Shown: one piece after another, positions 32,546-39,832 of the stretch
Position numbering within the stretch: position 1 is the stretch's first letter
Layout of the letters: the number at the start of each line of letters is the position of its first letter
Assembly (NCBI GenBank): GCA_003231645.1
Contig: QIIW01000121.1
Span: 1-41,427, forward strand
Length of the DNA stretch: 41,427 bases
Direction: 5' to 3'
DNA from: Acidimicrobiia bacterium
Lineage (GTDB): Bacteria > Actinomycetota > Acidimicrobiia > Acidimicrobiales > Aldehydirespiratoraceae
Program-made: the position numbers and the translations under genes
The notes under the pieces: model-generated
What the model saw: only the letters and a program-made list of their open reading frames with translations
Databases searched by the model: none
Told to the model about the DNA's origin: nothing

Positions 32546-34255
32546 TCAGCGGGCCGAGACGACCGCCCCGGCGACCAGGTCGGTGATCGCCTGACACGTC
32601 ACCCGACTGGACTCGCCATCGGCCCGGTCCGTGAACTCGACCTCACCATCGGCAAGAGCCTTCGGCCCGACCGTGACCCGGTAGGGCACACCGATCAATT
32701 CGGCGTCGGCGAACTTGACACCGGCGCGAGCCCTGCGGTCGTCGAGCAGCACGTCGATGCCACGGGCCCGGAGGTCGGCGTAGAGCGATTCGGCGACGGC
32801 AACCGATGCGTCGTCCTTCATGCTCACGATCGTGATCACGACCTCGTACGGGGCGACCGACACCGGCCATATCAGGCCGTGGTCGTCGTGGTGGGTCTCG
32901 GCGATGGCGGCGACGGCACGACCGATACCGATGCCGTAGCTGCCCATCACCAGCGGAACGTTCTTCCCGTCGGGGTCGAGCACGGTGGCACCGAGCGCCT
33001 CGGAGTATTTCGTGCCGAGCTTGAAGATGTGACCCGACTCGATGCATCGGACCAACTCGAGACCGGCACCGCAGTTGGGGCAGGCCTCGCCGGCGGAAAC
33101 GTTGCGAAGATCGGCCCACTGGTCGACGGCGATGTCGCGCTCGACCGACACGCCGGTGTAGTGCCAGTCGTCCTCGTTGGCACCGGTGGTGAGACCGACG
33201 CGACCGCGCAGGATCTCGTCGGCGATGATCCGTATGCCCTCCACCCGCACGGCACCGAGACTGCCCGGGCTGGCACCGAGATGTTCCACCGTCTCCTCGG
33301 GCGTGGCCGGCCGCAACTCGGTCGTACCGGTGGCATCGAGAAGCTTCTGGATGTTGAGTTGATGGTCGCCGCGCACCAGGGCGAGGGTGATCTCGCCGTC
33401 GAGCACCATCACCATCGTCTTGATCTGGTGGACGGCGGGTGCGCCGTGTTCGATCTCCCCAAGGGCGGCGATGGTGCGGATCCCGGGGGTCGCCAAGCGG
33501 GTGAGATCGACCAACTCGGTGCGATCGGCGATCGGTGGGAGCATCGATGTGGCTCGCTCGAGGTTGGCCGCGTAGTCACCGGTGGGGCAGCGGATCACGT
33601 CGTCCTCGCCCGCGTTCGACGGAACCATGAATTCGGTACTGCCCGAGCCGCCCATCGCGCCCGAGGAGGCCTCCACGGGAATGGCCGGTAGCGCGAGCCG
33701 GTCGAAGATCCGAACGTAGGCATGGTGGTGAAGGTCGAAGCTGCGGTCGAGACCGGCCCGGTCGACATCGAAACTGTATGAGTCCTTCATCGCGAACTCG
33801 CGCACTCTCAGCAGGCCGCTCTTGGGTCGGGGCTCGTCGCGGAACTTCCACTGGATCTGATACCAGATCTGGGGCAGCGCCTTGTAGGACGAGATCTCGA
33901 GGGCAAGGGAGGTGAAGACCTCCTCATGCGTCATACCGAGGGCGAGTTCGGCGCCCTTGCGGTCCTCGAGGCGGAACATTTCGTCACCCATGACTTCCCA
34001 GCGACCCGACTCGCGCCAGATCGAGGCCGGATGCATGGCCGGCAGCAGAAACTCCTGGCCCCCTATGGCGTTCATTTCGTGGCGCACGATGCCGGCGACC
34101 TTGTCGTGGACCTTGAGCCCGAGCGGCAGAAGCGAGTAGTGACCGGCGTGGAGCTGGCGGATGAAGCCGCCCCTCACGAGAAGCTTGTGGCTGGCGGCTT
34201 CGGCGTCGGCCGGGGCGTCACGCAGCGTGGGGATGAACAGATTCGACCAGCGCAT
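32546..34255 (-). CDS. proS: prolyl-tRNA synthetase, bacterial type
   Basis: A 569-residue class II aminoacyl-tRNA synthetase charging tRNA-Pro. The N-terminus MRWSNLFIPTLRDAPADAE and the motif 1 region GFIRQLHAGHYSLLPLGLKV, motif 2 QIWYQIQWKFRDEPRPKSGLLRVREF, and the YGIGIGRAVAAIAE motif 3 region are all present, with the editing (INS) domain between motifs 2 and 3 and an anticodon-binding C-terminus. Length is normal. Starts at 34255 (MRWS) or 34261 (MAMRWS) are both possible. It diverges from the formate dehydrogenase operon over about 100 bases and lies upstream of iclR in the same direction. Confidence 0.94.
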   Translation of the reverse strand: MRWSNLFIPTLRDAPADAEAASHKLLVRGGFIRQLHAGHYSLLPLGLKVHDKVAGIVRHEMNAIGGQEFLLPAMHPASIWRESGRWEVMGDEMFRLEDRKGAELALGMTHEEVFTSLALEISSYKALPQIWYQIQWKFRDEPRPKSGLLRVREFAMKDSYSFDVDRAGLDRSFDLHHHAYVRIFDRLALPAIPVEASSGAMGGSGSTEFMVPSNAGEDDVIRCPTGDYAANLERATSMLPPIADRTELVDLTRLATPGIRTIAALGEIEHGAPAVHQIKTMVMVLDGEITLALVRGDHQLNIQKLLDATGTTELRPATPEETVEHLGASPGSLGAVRVEGIRIIADEILRGRVGLTTGANEDDWHYTGVSVERDIAVDQWADLRNVSAGEACPNCGAGLELVRCIESGHIFKLGTKYSEALGATVLDPDGKNVPLVMGSYGIGIGRAVAAIAETHHDDHGLIWPVSVAPYEVVITIVSMKDDASVAVAESLYADLRARGIDVLLDDRRARAGVKFADAELIGVPYRVTVGPKALADGEVEFTDRADGESSRVTCQAITDLVAGAVVSAR

Positions 34256-34361
34256 GGCCATGCACGGTACCTGTGATCGCCGGTCGCGGGGTCGGCGCCG
34301 GTCGGAAGGTGCGCCGGCCGCGACCCGCGTGGAGCGTTTGGCGTTGCGGTACTGTTCCGGC

Positions 34362-36290
34362 GTGAGAAGGACCAGGTACACGAGACAGCTTCCGCGGCTC
34401 ACCACACCGCTCGTCCGCGACGACGGCGAGCTCCGGCCCGCCACCTGGGACCAGGCCCTCGACCGGGCCGCCGATGGATTCCGCCGTATACGCGACGAGC
34501 ACGGCCCCGACGGTTTCGGCATGTTCAGCTGCTCCAAATCGACCAACGAGATGAACTACGCGGCGCAGAGATTCGTCCGCACCGCGATGGGATCCAACAA
34601 CATCGATTCCTGTAACCGAACTTGACACGCGCCTTCGGTCGTCGGTCTGGCGACAGTGTTCGGAGCCGGTGGGGGAACCTCCTCCTACACCGAGATCGAG
34701 GAGACCGATGTCATCGTCCTGTGGGGGTCGAATGCTCGCGACGCGCATCCGATCTTTTTCCACCACCTGATGAAGGGACTCGACAACGGGGCCCGCATGT
34801 ATTCGGTCGATCCGAGGCGCACGAGTTCGGCCAAGTTCTCCGACGTGTGGCTCGGAATCAACGTCGGTTCGGACATCGCGCTGGCCAACGCCATCGGCCG
34901 TGAGATCATCGACGCCGGCCTCGACAACCGCGGGTTCATCGCCCACAGCACCGTGGGGTTCGAGGACTACGCGGCATCGGTCGAGTCCTACACGCTCGAG
35001 TTCGCGGCCGAGGCCACCGGAGTTCCGATCGGGGCGATCCGTGAACTGGCCCACGCCTACGCCACCGCCGAGAAGGCGCAGATCCTGTGGACGCTCGGTA
35101 TCACCGAACACCACAACGGGGTCGACAACGTCTTCTCGCTGTGCAACCTGGCGCTGCTCACCGGCCATGTCGGGCGCTGGGGATCAGGCCTGGTGCCGTT
35201 GCGGGGCCAGAACAACGTGCAGGGCGGCGGCGACATGGGGGCACTGCCCAACAAGCTGCCCGGTTTCGCCGACATGGCCGACCCCGCCGACCGGGCCCGG
35301 TTCGAGGCGGTCTACGGAATGGAACTCAACCCGGTGCCCGGCAAGCACCTCACCCTCATGTTCGAGGCAATGGAGCAGGGTTCCATGCGCGGCGTCTACA
35401 TCATCGGCGAGAACCCGGCCGATTCCGAGGCCGACATCGGTCGGATCCGCCGACTTCTCTCCGGGCTCGACATTCTCGTCGTGCAGGACATCTTCCTCAC
35501 CCGGACCGCCGAAATGGCCGATGTCGTGTTCCCCGCCTCGGTGGCCTGGGCCGAGAGCGACGGCACCGTCACCTCGAGCGAACGACGGGTGCAGCGGGTG
35601 CGAGCCGCGTTGACGCCACCGGGCCAGGCCCGCGACGACATCGAGATTCTCGGCGAGATGGCGCGTCGTCTCGGCGTCGATTGGGGTGATCCCACCCACG
35701 AGGAACTGTGGGACGAGCTGCGGTCGCTGTCGCCGGCCCACGCCGGAATGAGCTGGGACCGACTCGAGGCCGAAGGCGGACTCCAGTGGCCGTGCCCGTC
35801 GGATGATCATCCCGGAAGTCCGTTCCTCCATGGCTGGTTGTGGGAGGACGATCTCGGTGGCCGGGAGCCGGCGCCGTTCACCGTGGTCGCCCACGAAGGT
35901 CCCAAGGAGCAGCTCTCCGAGGAGTTTCCCCTGCGTCTCACCACCGGTCGGGCGCTCGATTCCTACAACACCGGGGTGCAATCCGGCGGCTACGACTCGC
36001 CGATCCGCTACGGCGACACGATCGACGTCAACGCCGCCGACGCCGAGCGACTCGATCTGGCCGACGGCGAACGCGTGCGGGTGAGTTCAGCGAGAGGATC
36101 GGTCGAGATGAGCGTGCGTGTCCACCCTGATCTGCCCGAGGGGCTCACGTTCACGACGTTTCACTTCCCCGATCTGGTCGATACCAACCTGCTCACCAGC
36201 GACGCCTGGGATCGTCGATCTGGCACGGCCGAGTTCAAGGCAGCCTCGATCCGAATCGACAAGCTGGTTGCGGCCGGAGGCGCCGAGTGA
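34362..36290 (+). CDS. selenocysteine-containing formate dehydrogenase catalytic subunit, lacking its N-terminal [4Fe-4S] domain
   Basis: A 642-residue protein if the in-frame TGA at 34623-34625 is read as selenocysteine (residue 88). Around it the protein reads NNIDSCNRT-U-HAPSVVGL, aligning with E. coli FdhF, where U140 binds Mo and is followed by catalytic His141. The second catalytic residue, Arg, is in PLRGQNNVQGGGDMG (R281). The C-terminal domain shows LRLTTGRALDSYNTG and TFHFPDLVDTNLLTSDAWD. The start is GTG 34362, giving VRRTRYTRQ then PRLTTPLVRDDG, which corresponds to the point just after the usual [4Fe-4S] domain; that domain is on the gene at 38065. Coupled (GTGA) to the NuoE-NuoF gene. 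An annotation that stops at the TGA would call this two fragments. Metal may be Mo or W. Confidence 0.93.
34623..34665 (+). promoter_or_regulatory. Selenocysteine codon and bacterial-type SECIS stem-loop
   Basis: After the TGA, the mRNA can form a short stem GUCG (34641-34644)/CGAC (34651-34654) with the six-base loop GUCUGG. The string GGUCUG (34644-34649) sits 19-24 bases past the TGA. In E. coli fdhF, as I recall it, GGUCUG lies in the same register and is the SelB-binding apex. The lower stem is weaker here, with some G-U pairs possible. Together with the conserved protein context this makes recoding by SelB the best explanation. Confidence 0.85.
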
Positions 36291-38068
36291 CCGACCTCCA
36301 TTTCACCGACGAACGGCCCGATCCGGCCGAGGTCACAGCAGCCGACGCGGCGATCGGTGATGCCGCCGTGGTGGTGACCGAGACCGAGAGGTTGGTGCGC
36401 AGCGGCACCGCTCGGCGCCGGGGCAGTCGCCATCTGCTGCTCCCGGCCCTCCACGCACTCCAGCACGTCAGGGGGTGGATCTCCCCGGGCGGCCTCAACC
36501 ACGTGTGCGATCTTCTGCAGGTGCCACCGGCCGAGGCCTACGGCGTCGCCACGTTCTACGAGATGTTCCGCACCGACGACCCCGGCCACACCGATCCGGT
36601 CACCCATGTCTGCGTCGACGCCGCCTGCCAGATCGCCGGCAGCGAAGCGCTGATCGCCGAACTCGAGGCGTTCGGCACCCACGTCCGTCGCTCACCGTGC
36701 CTGGGCCAATGCGAACGCGGCCCGGCCACATTCGTGCAGAGCGTGGCCGCCCCCGATTTCGTACCGGCCGACCGAGACCGGACCATGGGCACGGTATCGG
36801 CCGACGCCGAGCCCCACGTCATTTCGCAGCAGGGCGACCCGTCGCTGCGGCTGCTGAAGCGCGTCGGGGTGGTCGACCCCACCTCGCTCGACTCCTACCG
36901 GACCCACGGCGGCTACGAGGCACTGGCCCGGGCGATCACCATGGGCCCCGACGCGGTGATCGAGGCGGTCGCCGAATCGGGGTTGTCGGGGCGCGGCGGA
37001 GCGGCCTTCCCCACCGGCGTCAAGTGGCGCGCCGTGGCGGCCGAGCAGGGCCGTCCCAAGCATGTGGTGGCCAACTGCGACGAGTCGGAACCCGGAACCT
37101 TCAAGGACCGCGTGGTGATGGAGAACGACCCGTTCTCGGTGGTCGAGGCTCTCACCATCGCCGGGTTGGCCACCGGGGCCGAAAGCGGCTGGATCTACGT
37201 CCGAGGCGAATACCCGCTGGCCGCGGCCCGCCTGCTGGGGGCGATCGAACAGGCCCGGGGCGCCGGCCTGCTCGGCCCCGACGCGGCCGGCAGCGGACAC
37301 ACCTTCGGCATCGAGATCCGCCGGGGTGCCGGTGCCTACATCTGTGGTGAGGAGACGGCGTTGTTCGCGTCGATCGAGGGGTTCCGGGGCGAGCCCCGCT
37401 CCAAGCCGCCGTTTCCCACCACCCACGGACTGTTCGGTGAACCCACGGCCATCAACAACCCCGAGACGCTGCTCAACGTGCTCGACATCGTGAGCCACGG
37501 CGCCGATGAATACCGCAGCCGAGGCACCGAACAATCACCGGGAACCAAGCTGCTGTGTCTCAGCGGCCGAGTGGCGCGGCCCGGTGTCTACGAGGTCGAG
37601 TTCGGCATCACCCTCGGGCAGGTGCTCGAACTTGCCGGCGGGCTCACCGGCAGCGGAGAACTCCGTGCCGTACTGCTCGGTGGTGCGGCCGGCTCGTTCC
37701 TCGGCCCCGACTCGCTCGACCTGGCGCTCACCATCGAGGACACGAGGGCCGCCGGCACCACGCTGGGTTCGGGTGTGGTGATGGTGTTCACCACCGATGT
37801 CGACATGACCCCGGTGGTCGTACGCATCGCCGAGTTCTTCCGCGATGAATCGTGTGGCCAGTGTGTGCCGTGCCGGGTCGGCACGGTCCGCCAGCACGAG
37901 ACACTCGTCCGTATGCAGCGTGCCGGTTCGATCACCGATGAGCGGATGGTGCTGGTCGACGACATCGCACGGGTGATGGTCGACGCATCGATCTGCGGGC
38001 TCGGTCAGAGCGCAGCCTCGGCCGTCACGTCGGCCCTGTCGCTCGGACTGATCGGAAAGCCGGCATGA
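36287..38068 (+). CDS. NuoE-NuoF fusion, NADH-linked diaphorase subunit of the formate dehydrogenase
   Basis: A 593-residue protein. Residues ~45-155 are a NuoE-like thioredoxin-fold [2Fe-2S] domain with C109, C114, C138, C142. Residues ~185-593 are NuoF-like: the FMN/NADH loop GRGGAAFPTG (235-244), NCDESEPGTFKDR, GAYICGEETAL, and a [4Fe-4S] site at C523, C526, C529 and C570. It would pass electrons from formate to NAD+. The same fusion exists in the FDH1 beta subunit of Methylobacterium. It is translated with the genes on either side through GTGA and ATGA overlaps. It is not part of complex I, since no other nuo genes are here. Confidence 0.93.
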   Translation: MTDLHFTDERPDPAEVTAADAAIGDAAVVVTETERLVRSGTARRRGSRHLLLPALHALQHVRGWISPGGLNHVCDLLQVPPAEAYGVATFYEMFRTDDPGHTDPVTHVCVDAACQIAGSEALIAELEAFGTHVRRSPCLGQCERGPATFVQSVAAPDFVPADRDRTMGTVSADAEPHVISQQGDPSLRLLKRVGVVDPTSLDSYRTHGGYEALARAITMGPDAVIEAVAESGLSGRGGAAFPTGVKWRAVAAEQGRPKHVVANCDESEPGTFKDRVVMENDPFSVVEALTIAGLATGAESGWIYVRGEYPLAAARLLGAIEQARGAGLLGPDAAGSGHTFGIEIRRGAGAYICGEETALFASIEGFRGEPRSKPPFPTTHGLFGEPTAINNPETLLNVLDIVSHGADEYRSRGTEQSPGTKLLCLSGRVARPGVYEVEFGITLGQVLELAGGLTGSGELRAVLLGGAAGSFLGPDSLDLALTIEDTRAAGTTLGSGVVMVFTTDVDMTPVVVRIAEFFRDESCGQCVPCRVGTVRQHETLVRMQRAGSITDERMVLVDDIARVMVDASICGLGQSAASAVTSALSLGLIGKPA

Positions 38069-38925
38069 CCGCCACCGAGACCGAGACCACCGTGTCGCTC
38101 ACCATCGACGGGCGGACCGTCGAGGTCGTGGCCGGCACCACCATCCACAAGGCCTGCGAGGCGGCCGGCACCGACACCCCCACCCTGTGTTGGGCCGAGA
38201 ACCTGACGCCGGTCAACGTCTGTCGGGTCTGTGTGGTCGAGGTCGAGGGCAGCCGTGCTCTGGTCCCGTCGTGCGCCCGCCCGGCCGAGGACGCGATGGT
38301 CGTGCACACCGATTCCGAGCGGGTGCGCCACAGCCGCAGGATGGTGCTCGAGTTCCTCGGATCGGGGGTCGATCTCGACCAGGCGAAGGATCTGGCCCGC
38401 TGGATCGAGGAATACGGGGCCGACCCCACCCGCTACGACCAACCCGATCTGCCGGCGGTCACGATCAACGAACCGGTCAGGATCCAGGACGACCTCTACA
38501 TCCGTGACTACGACCGCTGCGTGCTCTGCTACAAGTGCGTCGAGGCGTGCGGTGACGACGCCCAGCACACCTTCGCCATCGCGGTCGCCGGTCGGGGTTT
38601 CGGTGCTCGTATCTCCACCGAGTACGACATCGAGTTGCCCGATTCGGCCTGCGTCTACTGCGGCAACTGCATCGCCGTGTGCCCCACCGGCGCGATCCAG
38701 TTCAAGTCCGAGTTCGACCTGCGGGCGGCGGCCGACTGGCGACCCGATGAGCAGACCGTCACCCGCACGGTGTGCTCCTATTGCGGGGTCGGTTGCAATC
38801 TCGATCTCCACGTCCAGGACGGTCGCATCGTGAAGGTCACCTCACCGGTCGACCATCCGATCACCCACGGCCATCTGTGCATCAAGGGACGGTTCGGCTG
38901 GCGGTACGTGCACGGGGGCCGCTAG
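38065..38925 (+). CDS. iron-sulfur subunit carrying the N-terminal half of a formate dehydrogenase alpha chain
   Basis: A 286-residue protein. In order: a plant-type [2Fe-2S] domain (C42, C53, C56, C70); a helical stretch where the His-ligated NuoG-type cluster would be but whose cysteines are absent; two [4Fe-4S] ferredoxin motifs (C152, C155, C158, C162 and C196, C199, C202, C206); and a C-terminal bis-MGD-enzyme [4Fe-4S] domain, CSYCGVGC ... HLCIKGRFGWRYVH (C237, C240, C244, C272). In FdsA-type enzymes all of this precedes the Mo domain in one chain. Here it ends at the point where the catalytic subunit begins. Coupled upstream by ATGA; its stop overlaps the convergent EamA stop in CTAG. 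Confidence 0.9.
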   Translation: MTATETETTVSLTIDGRTVEVVAGTTIHKACEAAGTDTPTLCWAENLTPVNVCRVCVVEVEGSRALVPSCARPAEDAMVVHTDSERVRHSRRMVLEFLGSGVDLDQAKDLARWIEEYGADPTRYDQPDLPAVTINEPVRIQDDLYIRDYDRCVLCYKCVEACGDDAQHTFAIAVAGRGFGARISTEYDIELPDSACVYCGNCIAVCPTGAIQFKSEFDLRAAADWRPDEQTVTRTVCSYCGVGCNLDLHVQDGRIVKVTSPVDHPITHGHLCIKGRFGWRYVHGGR

Positions 38926-39746
38926 TCGGCGGCGATGAATGCCACGCCCGTCACCGCCCCGAGCAGGCCGATCACCTGCCACCAGCGCAGACGTTCGCCC
39001 TGCAGGATCCAGATCAGGGCGATACCGACAACGGGGTACAGCGACCCGGTGACGGTCACCGGCCCGATCGGGCCCCGCTGGGCACCGAGCACGATGGACG
39101 CCACCCCGGCGCTTCCCGCAACGCCACTGACCGAACTCCACTTCACGGCGTACCGCCCGGCGAAGGCCGGCTGCCGCAGGAGCAGGGCGGTGATGGTGAT
39201 GATGATTCCGGCGGTGCCACGCTGGGCGACGATCGGCCACACGCCGCTGTCGATCGACGTGTCGCCGCTGACCACGAACATCACCGCGAACATCGAACCG
39301 GCGATCAGCCCGTGGAGAATTCCCCGGACCGGTGAACGATCCCCGCGGCTCCACGACGTGAGCAGCAGCGAGGCCACACCGATCGTCATGCCGATAACTC
39401 CGAGCGTGCCGGGACCCTCGCCCCGTGACACGTCGAACATCACCGGGAGTACGGCGCCGGTCACCGCGGCGATCGGCGCGGTGATGCCCATGGTCGACAC
39501 CACGTAGCCGCGCCACAGAGTCCACAGGGCACCGGTCACCGCCACGCCCGACACGGCGCCCTTGGCCATGTCGACGGCGATGATCGAACCGGTGAACGGG
39601 GCCACGACCAGAGCGGCCACCGCTCCGGCCCAGAACGCGGCGTTGACGGTCTGCATCGCCGTCGACCGACCACTGGCGTGGGCGCCCAGGTAGTCGCTGA
39701 CACCGATCAGGAACATGGCGACCAGACCGAACGCGATTCCCTCCAC
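38922..39746 (-). CDS. EamA/DMT-family transporter
   Basis: A 274-residue membrane protein with about ten helices in two EamA repeats: GIAFGLVAMFLIGVSDYLGAHASG, a first-half TAPIAAVTGAVLPVMFDV, then a second half VKWSSVSGVAGSAGVASIVLGAQRGPIGPVTVTGSLYPVVGIALIWILQGERL. The GTG at 39746 is preceded by GGGAGG four bases upstream, which decides the start. The substrate is unknown. It is convergent with the formate dehydrogenase operon and shares a CTAG stop overlap with it; whether it carries a related metabolite is speculation. Confidence 0.85.
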   Translation of the reverse strand: MEGIAFGLVAMFLIGVSDYLGAHASGRSTAMQTVNAAFWAGAVAALVVAPFTGSIIAVDMAKGAVSGVAVTGALWTLWRGYVVSTMGITAPIAAVTGAVLPVMFDVSRGEGPGTLGVIGMTIGVASLLLTSWSRGDRSPVRGILHGLIAGSMFAVMFVVSGDTSIDSGVWPIVAQRGTAGIIITITALLLRQPAFAGRYAVKWSSVSGVAGSAGVASIVLGAQRGPIGPVTVTGSLYPVVGIALIWILQGERLRWWQVIGLLGAVTGVAFIAAD

Positions 39747-39832
39747 CGAGCCTCCCTCGCACTCGTGTCGGCCCGGCGAGGCTAACCGTCGGGAACGCCG
39801 GCTCCCTCCACCACGTACAGTCTCCATCTGTC

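Noticed and set aside
34656..36290. Formate dehydrogenase as a 544-codon gene starting after the TGA
   Set aside because: This start would remove the Mo ligand and the catalytic His; the upstream segment is in the same frame and homologous to the family.
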